DNA from: Herpetosiphonaceae bacterium
Lineage (GTDB): Bacteria > Chloroflexota > Chloroflexia > Chloroflexales > Herpetosiphonaceae
Reading direction: 5' to 3'
NCBI GenBank assembly: GCA_013538855.1
Contig: JABXJS010000279.1
Coordinates: 1 to 64,000 of the forward strand
Length of the DNA stretch: 64,000 nt
Shown here: in pieces, positions 34,943 to 43,430 of the stretch
Layout of the letters: every line of letters begins with the position of its first letter
Numbering within the stretch: position 1 is the first letter of the stretch
Notes under the pieces: model-generated
Database searches by the model: none
The model's input: the letters and a program-made list of their open reading frames with translations, nothing else
Told to the model about the DNA's origin: nothing
Position numbers and translations under genes: made by a program

Positions 34943-35443
34943 ATGATTCAGATTGTGCTAGGGCTGCTGGAGCGCGACGGGCAGATTCTGCTTGTCGGCT
35001 ACCACACCGCGCCAGGGCAGCCAGAGCAGTGGACGACGCCAGGCGGCCTCGTCGAGCCAGGCGAGGACTTGGTCAGCGCGCTGGTGCGCGAGGTGCAGGA
35101 GGAGGCCGGGCTAGCCGTCGCTGCGGTCAGCCACCTCGCCTATGCCGTACAGATTCAGCGGCCCACCGAGCTGGTCACGGCCTGGGCGTTTGTCGTCGGC
35201 GCATGGCACGGCGATGGCGTCATCAACGACCCCGACGGCGACATCAGCCACGCTGAGTTTACGCCGATCGAGCTGGCGCTTGCGCGCACTCAGGCCATCA
35301 CCTGGCCGAGCATGCGCGAGTCGCTGCACAGCTATCTGCGCGGCGAGCTGGCCCCCGGCACGCTGCTGCTCTACCGCGAGCACGCCGACCCCAGCGACCA
35401 GACCTGCATTCAGCGCCTGCCTGCCCAGCCAAGCCCAGCGTAA
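34943..35443 (+). CDS. Nudix hydrolase
   Basis: A 166-residue protein. The Nudix box is complete at about residues 33-56: GGLVEPGEDL, then LVREVQEEAGL, fitting GX5EX7REUXEEXGU, which binds the metal and cuts a nucleoside diphosphate linked to another group. The preceding sequence (QIVLGLLERDGQILLVGYHTA, WTTPGG) is the usual first part of the fold. The specific substrate cannot be told. The ATG at 34943 follows AAGGAG and lies 38 bases after an extended -10, so the longer upstream frame is rejected. It is monocistronic. Confidence 0.9.
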   Translation: MIQIVLGLLERDGQILLVGYHTAPGQPEQWTTPGGLVEPGEDLVSALVREVQEEAGLAVAAVSHLAYAVQIQRPTELVTAWAFVVGAWHGDGVINDPDGDISHAEFTPIELALARTQAITWPSMRESLHSYLRGELAPGTLLLYREHADPSDQTCIQRLPAQPSPA

Positions 35444-35480
35444 TCGGGCACACGTCACCGGCACGGTGGTGCGAGACGGC

Positions 35481-36220
35481 CAGCATCGCACGCGCTGAGC
35501 CGTCCCGCGCCGTCACCTAACCACGCACCACGGCTTGCTGCACACTCGACCGTGCCCAACCAGCCGACCATGCATCAACCGCCCGCGCCGCACGATCCGC
35601 CGCGCGCGCTCTGACTTCACCCTATCAGCGTGCGCTCGCTGAGCCGTCCTGCGCCGTCAACGAACCACGCACCACGGATTGCTGCACGCTCGACCGCACA
35701 CCAGCGCAGGCCCATCCATCCTGCCAAACCGCCGTTTTAGCGCCGCCAACGAGCTACGGTGGCAGGTTTTTGTTGAAAAAACCCGCCTCGTTATGTCAAA
35801 TCAGCTCAAAGGAGGAGCCTGCGCTGGTGCTAGCCCGCCCGTTCACAGGTGGCATTGCCGCAGCTGCGGGTGGCTTGCTCCACGCAGGGTGGCGGCGCTA
35901 GGGCTCCACGCCAGCAGCGTGCGCGCGCTGAGCCGTCCTGCGCCGTCAACGAACCACGCACCACGGATTGCTGCACGCTCGACCGTGCCCAACAAGCCGA
36001 CCATGCATCCTGCCAAAACCGTCGTTTTAGCGCCGCCGATGAGCTACGGTGGCAGGTTTTTGTTGAAAAAAACCCGCCTCGTTATGTCAAAACAGCTCAA
36101 AGGAGGAGCCTGCGCTGGTGCTAGCCCGCCCGTTCACAGGTGGCATTGCCGCAGCTGCGGGTGGCTTGCGCCACGCAGGGTGGCGGCGCGGCGCTAGAGC
36201 TGCACGCAGGCCAGCAGCTC
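35481..36220. repeat. Large direct repeats (about 289-bp period) reaching into a gene 3' end
   Basis: Two near-identical segments start at about 35626 and 35915. A partial, more diverged copy of the first about 95 bases lies at 35481-35577. Each full copy holds GGTGGCAGGTTTTTGTTGAAAA, an imperfect hairpin, an AAAGGAGG, and a GTGGCGGCGC-CTAG end. The second copy runs into the last codons of the ADP-ribosylglycohydrolase gene; copy 1 carries a decayed version of that end. No credible gene is present in 35444-36193; one frame stays open across both copies (35679-36197) but looks like chance. Confidence 0.8.
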
Positions 36221-37039
36221 GCGGTCGAGGGTGCGGATATACTCGCGGCCATAGGCCCCGTTCTCTAGGCCCGCGACGAGCGCCGGTGGTAGGTCGCGCA
36301 CGACCTCGCGGCTACAGGCAGCGGCGGCCATGGCGATGGTCGCCACCGTGTCAACATCGCCGCCGTAGTCGATGCAGGTGGTTAGGATGGCGCTCAGGGT
36401 CAGCTGGCGCTGGATGGCCGTGACAGCGGCGAGGATGCACATCCAGCCAGCGCCGCCGACCTTGCCGGACCATGGCTCGCTCCAGTCGAAGCCGGGCACA
36501 TAGTGATCGAGGAACTGGCCGAGCTTAGCCTTCGGGCCGAGGTCATAGAGGAAGTAGTGCGTCATCAGCGCCGCCGCCTGCGCCGAGCCAACGCCAATGC
36601 GCGTGGCGTGGGTCAGGCGCGCCTGGACCTCGGCGCGCTCCAGCACGCCGTCGATGCTGGGCAGAACGCCGATGGGCGTAGCGCGCATGGCCGCGCCGTT
36701 CTTCTCGCTGTCGGGCCGGATGCGGCGTAAGAAGTCCTCGGCGTCGCTGACGGTGCGCAAAAAATCGTAAAAGCCCTGCGCATAGCCAGGGCGCGGATCG
36801 CGCTGAAAGGCGTTGAGCAGGCGCTCGGCCAGCGAGCGTGGCGTCCAGGGGTCGTCGGCGACGATGGCCTCGGCGATGGCCAAGCTCAGCTGGGTGTCAT
36901 CGGTGTAGCAGCCAGGCAGCAGCGCGTGGTGGCGCGGGTGGGCGAAGTAGCCGCTCAGGTCGTTGGGGCGGGACAGCGAAGGGCGAGCATACTCAAAGCC
37001 CGCCCCATAGGCATCGCCGATGGCTAGCTCAAGCAGCAT
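36194..37039 (-). CDS. ADP-ribosylglycohydrolase (DraG/ARH family)
   Basis: A 281-residue protein. The two metal-binding signatures are seen: TDDTQ at 46-50 (GCYTDDTQLSLAIAE) and DYGGDVDT near residue 230. The GDAYGAGFE start is also typical. These enzymes use two magnesium ions to remove ADP-ribose from proteins or to cut related ADP-ribose compounds. The ATG at 37039 starts one base after the stop of the crotonase gene, with AAGGGCGAG before it, so the two are coupled. Its 3' end lies in the duplicated segment that precedes it. No ADP-ribosyltransferase is seen nearby. Confidence 0.9.
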   Translation of the reverse strand: MLLELAIGDAYGAGFEYARPSLSRPNDLSGYFAHPRHHALLPGCYTDDTQLSLAIAEAIVADDPWTPRSLAERLLNAFQRDPRPGYAQGFYDFLRTVSDAEDFLRRIRPDSEKNGAAMRATPIGVLPSIDGVLERAEVQARLTHATRIGVGSAQAAALMTHYFLYDLGPKAKLGQFLDHYVPGFDWSEPWSGKVGGAGWMCILAAVTAIQRQLTLSAILTTCIDYGGDVDTVATIAMAAAACSREVVRDLPPALVAGLENGAYGREYIRTLDRELLACVQL

Positions 37040-37040
37040 G

Positions 37041-37832
37041 CTACTCGCCCTTGAACTCGGCGGCACGGCGCTCTATAGCCGCCTGCACACCAGCCATAAA
37101 ATCGTTGGTGCGAATGAGCTGGCTCTGCGCCCAGCCCTCCAGCAGCAGGCCGCGCTCGACATCGGCCATACCGTCGATCACGCGCTTGGCCATGCCCACG
37201 GCCAGCGGGGCGGCCTGCGCCAGCTCGGCCACGAGCGTGTCGGCGGCGGCGTCCAGCGCATCGGCGGCCACGACCTGGGTGAGCAGGCCCCAGTCGGCCA
37301 CATCCTGCGCTGTGACGGTGCGACCGGTGAGAATTAGCTCCTTGGCGCGGGCCGGGCCGACAATGCGCGTCAGGCGCGTGGTACCGCCGACATCGGGCAC
37401 GATGCCAAGGCGCGTCTCCGGCAGGCCCAAGCGCGTGCCATGGGCAGCGATGCGGAAGTCGCAGGCGAGGGCGACCTCGAAGGCCAAGCCCAGAGCCGCA
37501 CCGTGGAGCAGCGCGATTGTCGGCAGCTCGAGCCGCTCCAGGCGGGTGGTGACACGCTGCCAGTCGTCGGTGATAGCGCGCATATGGCGTGCCCAGCTGG
37601 GGCCGTAGCGGGTGGGCAGCGCGGCGAGATCATTCAGGTCGATGCCAGCGGAGAACATCGGGCCAGCGCCGCGCAGCAGCACCACGCGCACGCCCTCGGC
37701 CTGGATGGCGGCATCGAGCGCGTCCAGGAGCTGCTGGCCCAGCTCCCAGCTAATGGCGTTGCGCTTCTCCGGGCGATTGAGCACAATCTCAAACACCATC
37801 TCGCGCTGGCGTGTCTCAACGAGGTTAGACAT
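37041..37832 (-). CDS. Enoyl-CoA hydratase/isomerase (crotonase) family
   Basis: A 263-residue crotonase. The oxyanion-hole segments are RGAGPMFSAGIDL and LLHGAALGLAFEVALACD; the two catalytic glutamate positions are occupied (AFEVA and LPETRLG). The usual PGAGG is PDVGG. Such enzymes hydrate enoyl-CoAs in fatty-acid breakdown, but the family also holds isomerases and others, so the reaction is uncertain. It starts at an ATG at 37832 with AAGGATGG upstream and leads the two-gene unit with the ADP-ribosylglycohydrolase. Confidence 0.88.
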   Translation of the reverse strand: MSNLVETRQREMVFEIVLNRPEKRNAISWELGQQLLDALDAAIQAEGVRVVLLRGAGPMFSAGIDLNDLAALPTRYGPSWARHMRAITDDWQRVTTRLERLELPTIALLHGAALGLAFEVALACDFRIAAHGTRLGLPETRLGIVPDVGGTTRLTRIVGPARAKELILTGRTVTAQDVADWGLLTQVVAADALDAAADTLVAELAQAAPLAVGMAKRVIDGMADVERGLLLEGWAQSQLIRTNDFMAGVQAAIERRAAEFKGE

Positions 37833-37937
37833 TGTTCATCCATCCTTGAAAGCGCCCTGCTGACTCTAGCGGGAGCCAAGCAGAGCGCTGCACACAAGCC
37901 AGGCGACCCTGGCTCTAAGCGTCAACAGTGTCGCGAG

Positions 37938-38270
37938 CTAGGATTCGTACTCCCAGACTTCGCGCGTGGCCTCGCGGGTGCCACCGTAGAAGCCGATCCA
38001 GTCTTTGATATACTCATAGTTAGGCTTTACATTGTGATAGACCCAGGCCACATCAGGAATTGTAGCATCAGTCAGCGCCAAGTCGATCCAGTTGCAGGTG
38101 CCCTTATGCGGGCAGACATACAAGCGATCTGTTTCTTGGAGCGGGGCGTGCTCAACGTTGGTCGGGTCAAAGTACCAGTTGCCTTCGAGCCGCACCGCCG
38201 ACTGACCCTCGATTCCACGGGCGAGTGTTTGGTTGGTCGCTGTTGCAACAATCGTTACAGTTCTTTGCAT
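37938..38270 (-). CDS. DUF427-family protein
   Basis: A 110-residue single-domain protein. It shows the DUF427 pattern: GNWYFDP, TDRLYVCPHKGTCNWIDL, and an ending with AWVYHNVKP and FYGG. The Cys-Pro-His-Lys-Gly-Thr segment is the family's most conserved site; the biochemical role is unknown. The ATG at 38270 follows GGAG; a start at 38294 has no site. It is divergent from the gene at 38331 with a 60-base gap. Confidence 0.85.
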   Translation of the reverse strand: MQRTVTIVATATNQTLARGIEGQSAVRLEGNWYFDPTNVEHAPLQETDRLYVCPHKGTCNWIDLALTDATIPDVAWVYHNVKPNYEYIKDWIGFYGGTREATREVWEYES

Positions 38271-38330
38271 GGTGACACTCCAGAGGTACATCAAGGCAAT
38301 ACTGTTTGATCATACCACGAGAATACGCTG

Positions 38331-39104
38331 ATGAACCGTAACAATTCACTTAACTTGCTTAACTATTGGCACACCTGGACGCCCAACGGCGGCCAAGTAT
38401 TTGAGCATGCCGAGGGCCTGCGCCTGCTGCTGCCGCCGACCACGCGCCAGCACTACAGCGATGCACAGATCGACGACTATGGCCATGCCGAGGGCAACCT
38501 GCGCTGGCAGCCACCGCTGACCCTGACGCTCCAGGCGCGCCTTGACGCCAGCGCCGCATGGGGCGGCACCGCTGGCTTTGGCTTCTGGAACGACCCTGGC
38601 GGCAGCCGCACCCGGCGGCTGGCGCTGCCGCAGGTGGCCTGGTTTTTCCATGCCCCGCCGCCCAACGAGCTAGCCCTAGACAGCGTGGTGCCGGGCCAAG
38701 GCTGGCTCGCGATGACACTCGACGCCAGCCGCTGGCCAACCAAGGCGCTGCTGCCGCTGGCTCCGCTGGCGCTGCCGCTGATGTGGCTGCCGCCGACACG
38801 CCGCTGGCTCTGGCCGCTGGGCCAGGTCGCCGGGCTGCGGGCGCGCATGGCCCCGGTGCGCGGAGCTACGGATCGCTGGCGCGAGTACCAAATACGCTGG
38901 CGATCCGACAGGCTGGACTTCAGCGTCGATGGCGTCGCGGTGCTCCAGACCACGCTTGCACCGCAGGGGCCGCTGGGCCTGGTAATCTGGATCGACAATC
39001 AGTACGCGGTTGTGCGGCCGAGCGGTCGGCTGCGCAGCGGCCTGGTTGAGATCGAGCGCCAGCAGCATCTCGACATTCGCGCAGTGCAGGTGCGCAGCGA
39101 CTAG
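38331..39104 (+). CDS. Predicted jelly-roll (concanavalin-like) protein, function unknown
   Basis: A 257-residue protein without signal peptide. The strands and motifs (LTLQARLDAS, GTAGFGFWNDP, then WREYQIRW, RLDFSVDGVAVLQT, GPLGLVIWIDNQY) resemble LamG or GH16-like beta-sandwich domains, as in family 16-like proteins of unknown activity. I see no clear catalytic ExDxE motif. A central stretch (LLPLAPLALPLMWLP) is hydrophobic and may be a loop or short membrane contact. No strong ribosome-binding site is visible. It overlaps the convergent gamma-glutamyltransferase by 4 bases. Confidence 0.65.
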   Translation: MNRNNSLNLLNYWHTWTPNGGQVFEHAEGLRLLLPPTTRQHYSDAQIDDYGHAEGNLRWQPPLTLTLQARLDASAAWGGTAGFGFWNDPGGSRTRRLALPQVAWFFHAPPPNELALDSVVPGQGWLAMTLDASRWPTKALLPLAPLALPLMWLPPTRRWLWPLGQVAGLRARMAPVRGATDRWREYQIRWRSDRLDFSVDGVAVLQTTLAPQGPLGLVIWIDNQYAVVRPSGRLRSGLVEIERQQHLDIRAVQVRSD

Positions 39105-40711
39105 AACCCGATGGCCAAGCCGTCAGCGCGCGGGTCGCTGCCGGCCACGAGCGAGCCATTCTCCATGCGCCAGATAATTTGGCCGCGGCCAAATGTTCCA
39201 CCCTCGGCCCGCACATCGACATTGTGGCCCAGCGCATCCAGGCCCTCGATGATATGCTGCGGCACGCCGTACTCGAGCAGCACGTTCATGCCAGCGACGA
39301 ACTGCCAGCGTGGCGCATCGAGGCTCGCCTGTGGGTTGAGATCCCAGTCGATGGTATTGAGCACCATCTGCACGTGGCCCTGCGGCTGCATCGCCCCGCC
39401 CATCACGCCGAAGGGTCCAACTGGCTCGCCGTCGCGTGTGAGGAAGGCCGGGATGATGGTGTGGAACGGGCGCTTGCCAGGAGCCAGCACGTTGGGGTGC
39501 GCTGGATCAAGGCTAAAGCCTGCGCCGCGGTTTTGCAGCGCGATGCCGGTGTCAGGCACGACCACACCAGAGCCAAAGCCCATATAGTTCGACTGAATAT
39601 AGCTGACCATCATACCATCGCCATCGGCGACACACAGGTAGACCGTGCCGCCCTTGGGCAGCTCGCCGTGGCCGACGGATTGGGCGCTGTCGCCGATCAG
39701 CGCGCGGCGCTCAGCGGCGTAGCGCTTCGACAGCAGCGCCTGCGTCGGCACATGCGTGTGCTCAGGGTCGGCGATATAGCGATGCGCATCGGCAAAGGCC
39801 AGCTTCATGGCCTCGATCTGCAGATGATAGGCCTGCAGCGAGTCGCGCGGCACCTGGCGCAGATCAAAGCCCTCAAGAATATTCAGGGCGATCAGCGCAG
39901 CCAGGCCCTGGCCGTTCGGCGGAATCTCCCACACATCGTAGCCGCGATAGTTGGTGCTGATCGGCTCGACCCAGGTGCTGGTGTGCTGGGCCAGATCAGC
40001 GGCGCTGAGAAAGCCGCCGGTCGCCTGGGCAAAGGCGACGATGCGCTCAGCCAACTCGCCGGTGTAGAAGTCGTCTGCGCCGCTCTGCGCGATGCGCCGC
40101 AGCGTGCGCGCCATGCGCCGCGAGCGCCAGAGGCCGCCAGCAGTTGGAGCCTGATCACGGTAGGTGAAGGTGTTGAACCAGTGCTGCAAGAGCGGCAAGT
40201 CCGCCAGCATCTGGCTGTAGCGCCGAAAGGCGTAGCCCCAGTACTGGGCCACAATTGGCGAGACCGCGTAGCCATCCTCGGCGGCGGCGATTGCAGGCGA
40301 GATGACGCGTTCGAAGTCAAGTCGGCCAAAGCGCGCATGCAGATCGTGCCAAGCGCGTGGCGCACCTGGCACCGTGACTGGCAGCCAGCCGTGGCTGGGC
40401 ACCGCCGTATGCCCAGCGTCGCTGAGCTGCGCAGGCGTGAGCGCGGCCGGGGCGCGGCCAGAGCCGTTGAGACCATGCAGCCGTGCGCCATCCCACACCA
40501 GGGCAAATGCATCGCCGCCAATGCCGTTTGAGGTTGGCTCGACCACAGTGAGGGTGGCAGCAGCAGCCACCGCCGCATCAACAGCTGTGCCACCAGCCTC
40601 AAGCGTCATCAGCCCGGCCAGGGCGGCCAGCGGCTGGCTCGTAGCGATCATGCCGCGCCGCGCGACAGCAGGCATACGGCGTGATGGATAGGGCAACGCA
40701 CCTAATTTCAT
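39101..40711 (-). CDS. Gamma-glutamyltransferase family protein
   Basis: A 536-residue N-terminal nucleophile hydrolase. The opening (GMIATSQPLAALAGLMTLEAGG, AVDAAVAAAATLTVVEP, NGIGGDAFALVW) and the conserved GSGRAP are typical. The self-cleavage and nucleophile Thr is in KGGTVYLCVADGDG (about residue 356), as in the YwrD-like branch rather than the classical TTH form. The late glycine-rich GVMGGAMQPQGH is also present. There is no signal peptide, so it may act in the cytosol, on glutathione or related gamma-glutamyl compounds. AAGGAG precedes the ATG. It follows the NlpC/P60 gene by 12 bases in one operon. Confidence 0.9.
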   Translation of the reverse strand: MKLGALPYPSRRMPAVARRGMIATSQPLAALAGLMTLEAGGTAVDAAVAAAATLTVVEPTSNGIGGDAFALVWDGARLHGLNGSGRAPAALTPAQLSDAGHTAVPSHGWLPVTVPGAPRAWHDLHARFGRLDFERVISPAIAAAEDGYAVSPIVAQYWGYAFRRYSQMLADLPLLQHWFNTFTYRDQAPTAGGLWRSRRMARTLRRIAQSGADDFYTGELAERIVAFAQATGGFLSAADLAQHTSTWVEPISTNYRGYDVWEIPPNGQGLAALIALNILEGFDLRQVPRDSLQAYHLQIEAMKLAFADAHRYIADPEHTHVPTQALLSKRYAAERRALIGDSAQSVGHGELPKGGTVYLCVADGDGMMVSYIQSNYMGFGSGVVVPDTGIALQNRGAGFSLDPAHPNVLAPGKRPFHTIIPAFLTRDGEPVGPFGVMGGAMQPQGHVQMVLNTIDWDLNPQASLDAPRWQFVAGMNVLLEYGVPQHIIEGLDALGHNVDVRAEGGTFGRGQIIWRMENGSLVAGSDPRADGLAIGF

Positions 40712-40723
40712 GCTAGCTCCTTA

Positions 40724-41908
40724 TCAGGGGAAGGGCCGGATCGCGCCAACATAGCGCTCGGCCCAGTACGCTTCATCAAGGCTCGACACGCGCACACCAA
40801 CCGACTCTGAGATCGCCTGGATGATCAGGCGGTCGCCAGCATAGATGCCCACATGGCTGATGCCGCGCCGATAGGTATTTTCAAAAAATATGATATCGCC
40901 AGGCCGCAGCAGCGCCTGATCATAGATCTTCTCGCCGTAGCGCGCGCTCCACTGCTCGCGGCTGCCGTGCGGCAGATCAAGCCCCAGCCGACCATAGACA
41001 TACTTGACCAGTCCAGAGCAATCGAAGCCCGCCCGCGGCGTTTCCGCGCCCCACACGTAGGGGTAGCCGATGTACTGGCGCGCAAGCCGCACGGCGGCAA
41101 GCGCCGCTGGCGATGCGGTGAGCACCGGCACGCGCCGCGCAATATAGTCCGTAGTGGTGATCAGCTCGGCGGCGATCCAGCCCTCGCTGCCGCCAGGCGT
41201 GCGCACCTGATACCAGTCGTCGAAGCGCTTGAGCAGGACAACATCGCCGTAGGCCGGGCGCACCACCTCCAGCGACTCGGCGCGCAGCGATGGGTCCTGG
41301 CGCAAGTTTGCGCCGCTGATCTCAGGCAACAGCTGGGCAGCTAGCACTGGGGCGGCGTCGGGAATAGCGGCCGGTGTGGGCAGGGTGGCGCTGTTGACGT
41401 TTGTCGCTACAAAATCGCTATCAACCCAGCCAAGCACCTGATCAGGCGTGACCACCTGGTACCAGCCGGCGTAGCGCCCAACCACGGTTATCACAGTGGA
41501 GTTATTCAGCGTGATCAGGGGCACATATTCGCCACCAGGCCCATCGCGCACATTGAGCGCCTCGCTCACCACCAGCGCTGCGGCGGTGACGCTGAAGGCC
41601 TGGCTGGCCAGCGGCAGCGCCGCGCTGAGCGTCGCCGTCTGCGAGAGCGGCAGCGTCTCAGGGATGGCACGCACGTCCACCTCCAGCTGCGGATTCAGGT
41701 CCGGTGGCTGCCAGTCGGCTGGAATGCGGTCAGCCTCGCTGCGGGCGACGCGCACAATCTCGAGCGTTGGTGCTGGCCCTTCAGCCACAGGCACGCTGCG
41801 CCAAGCAAGCCAGAGCACGGCAGGGATACACAGCCCAATCAAAACGAGACTGGCGCTCCACAGCGCTAGCTGGCGTGGGGTTTGCGGATGCGACACTCGC
41901 ACGGCCAC
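40724..41908 (-). CDS. NlpC/P60 peptidoglycan endopeptidase with two SH3 domains
   Basis: A 394-residue protein. An N-terminal membrane segment (LALWSASLVLIGLCIPAVLWLAW) places it outside the membrane. Two bacterial SH3 domains follow (EALNVRDGPGGEYV.. and ISGANLRQDPSLRA..). The C-terminal NlpC/P60 domain has the nucleophile Cys297 (FDCSGLV) and His in SHVGIYAG. It should cut gamma-D-glutamyl-diamino-acid bonds in wall stem peptides. The start is a GTG after GAGGAG, with an extended -10 on the minus strand upstream. The next gene is a gamma-glutamyltransferase, which could use released peptides (inference). Confidence 0.93.
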   Translation of the reverse strand: MAVRVSHPQTPRQLALWSASLVLIGLCIPAVLWLAWRSVPVAEGPAPTLEIVRVARSEADRIPADWQPPDLNPQLEVDVRAIPETLPLSQTATLSAALPLASQAFSVTAAALVVSEALNVRDGPGGEYVPLITLNNSTVITVVGRYAGWYQVVTPDQVLGWVDSDFVATNVNSATLPTPAAIPDAAPVLAAQLLPEISGANLRQDPSLRAESLEVVRPAYGDVVLLKRFDDWYQVRTPGGSEGWIAAELITTTDYIARRVPVLTASPAALAAVRLARQYIGYPYVWGAETPRAGFDCSGLVKYVYGRLGLDLPHGSREQWSARYGEKIYDQALLRPGDIIFFENTYRRGISHVGIYAGDRLIIQAISESVGVRVSSLDEAYWAERYVGAIRPFP

Positions 41909-41939
41909 AGCTCCTCAAAACAAACTTCTGGGTGGCCTG

Positions 41940-41948
41940 ATTATAGCA
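41940..41948 (-). promoter_or_regulatory. Extended -10 for the NlpC/P60 operon
   Basis: On the minus strand TGCTATAAT lies 32 bases before the GTG start at 41908, a perfect extended -10. Confidence 0.6.
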
Positions 41949-42067
41949 AAATCCTCGCCGCCAGCACTAGCATCCATGGTACTGTTTAAACGCTTCATCA
42001 GGGATGATCTGCTGATGGGTACGAGAAAGGCTCGTTGCCTGGACAGGTCACATTGCAAGGAGGAAGT

Positions 42068-42856
42068 ATGGACCTTGGCTTGAACGGGAAGGTCGCGTTT
42101 GTTGCTGCCGCCAGCCACGGCCTAGGCAAGGCTGCTGCGCTGGAGCTGGCGCGCGAGGGCGCACAGGTGGCGATCTGCGCCCGCAAACAGGCTGACATTG
42201 AGGCCGCCGCCGCCGAGATTCGCAGCGCAACCGGCAGCGAGGTGCTGCCCTTGGTCGCCGATGTCACCGTCCCCGAGCAGGTCGAGCAGGCGATCAGCGC
42301 CACTGTCGAGCGCTTCGGTAGCCTGCATGTGCTGGTCGCCAACGCTGGCGGAGCACGCGGCGGGCGTTTCGACGATCTCAGCGATGCCGACTGGGAGCGC
42401 GGCTGGCAGCTGAACTTCCTAAGCACGGTGCAGCTGATTCGTACGGCGCTGCCGCATCTGCGCCAGGCGGGCTGGGGCCGCATCATCACCATCACCTCGG
42501 TGTCGGTCAAGCAGCCGCTCGACGACCTGGTCATCTCCAGCGCTGTGCGCCCTGGCGTGATGGGCCTTGTGCGCGTCTTGGCCACCGAGCTTGGCCGCGA
42601 GGGCATTACGGTCAACAACGTCGGCCCCGGCTACACGCGCACGGCGCGCATGGACGAGATCTTCAACCACCGTGCCAGCCAGCAGGGCGTATCGTTCGAG
42701 CAGGCCACCGCCGCCATCACCACCAACACCGCCCTTGGCCGCATGGCCGAGCCAGAGGAGGTCGGCGCAGCCATCGCCTTCCTTGCCTCAACCCGCGCCA
42801 GCTACATCACCGGCCAAACCATCCTCGTCGATGGCGGAGCCTACAAAGGTCTCTAG
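42068..42856 (+). CDS. SDR-family oxidoreductase, atypical active site
   Basis: A 262-residue Rossmann-fold protein. The cofactor loop is AAASHGLGKA in place of TGxxxGIG. The NAG-type strand is VLVANAGG. The catalytic Ser is in ITSVS, but the YxxxK pair is replaced: the helix reads VISSAVRPGVMGLVRVLA, with Ser and Arg at those positions. This matches the beta-ketoacyl-reductase-like SDR branch that lacks the standard tetrad. AAGGAGGA stands before the ATG at 42068. The C-terminal SYITGQTILVDGG is typical. The substrate is unknown. A strong terminator follows. Confidence 0.9.
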   Translation: MDLGLNGKVAFVAAASHGLGKAAALELAREGAQVAICARKQADIEAAAAEIRSATGSEVLPLVADVTVPEQVEQAISATVERFGSLHVLVANAGGARGGRFDDLSDADWERGWQLNFLSTVQLIRTALPHLRQAGWGRIITITSVSVKQPLDDLVISSAVRPGVMGLVRVLATELGREGITVNNVGPGYTRTARMDEIFNHRASQQGVSFEQATAAITTNTALGRMAEPEEVGAAIAFLASTRASYITGQTILVDGGAYKGL

Positions 42857-42868
42857 CCTGCTATGCAG

Positions 42869-42903
42869 CCAGCGACCACCAGGATCAGGCTGGTGGTCGC
42901 TGG
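42869..42903 (+). terminator. Strong hairpin after the SDR gene
   Basis: A perfect 14-bp stem, CCAGCGACCACCAG (42869-42882) with its complement at 42890-42903, and a 7-base loop, starts 13 bases after the stop. Confidence 0.8.
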
Positions 42904-43055
42904 TGATCGTCCGTGCATGTTGCATCTACAGCTCAATGAAGACCAGGCGCGCTCGTGTTGCCTGCGGCCCGACTGATCCGCCGACCAGCACTATTCCGCA
43001 GCAGCGGCGCAGTCGTAGGGTGATTGAAGCTCGGCCTGCATCGTGCGCTTGCTCT

Positions 43056-43430
43056 GCTGCACTGTCCGCAGCGTGGCCAAACGTCCGCCGCCGCGAGCGT
43101 CTGCCAACCAGCATCCGCCGATCACCATGCCCTACGGCTGCTGCGGCGCAGCGGTATGCTGATGGCGACAGCACCTGAGTCGTTCAGCTGTGCTGCTGCC
43201 CTGCTCGCACCGTGGCCAAACGTCCGCCGCCGCGAGCGTCTGCCAACCAGCATCCGCCGATCACCATGCGCTACGGCTGCTGCCGCGCAGCGGTATGCTG
43301 ATGGCGACAGCACCTGAGTCGTTCAGCTGTGCTGCTGCCCTGCTCGCACCGTGGTCACACATTCGCCGCGACCAGCGTCTTCCAACCAACATCCGCCGAT
43401 CACCATACCCTACGGCTGCTGCGGCCCCCA
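43056..43430. repeat. 139-bp tandem repeats ending in a gene 3' end
   Basis: Three units with a period of 139 bp start at about 43056, 43195 and 43334; the shared core GTGGCCAAACGTCCGCCG lies at 43073 and 43212, with a diverged form at 43351. The third unit ends in the last codons and stop of the lipoprotein gene (43410). The 553-bp gap 42857-43409 holds this array, a terminator and no supported gene. Units lack the short-repeat/spacer structure of CRISPR. Confidence 0.85.

Noticed and set aside
35679-36197. 172-codon ORF across the 289-bp repeats with CRSCGW-like words
   Set aside because: Stays open only through a one-base indel between copies, has no consistent codon constraint and no family resemblance.
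39179-40531. 450-codon plus-strand ORF
   Set aside because: Lies wholly antisense to the gamma-glutamyltransferase gene, which has clear family motifs.
43056-43430. CRISPR array
   Set aside because: Units are 139 bp, contiguous and diverged; there are no short repeats with unique spacers and no cas genes.
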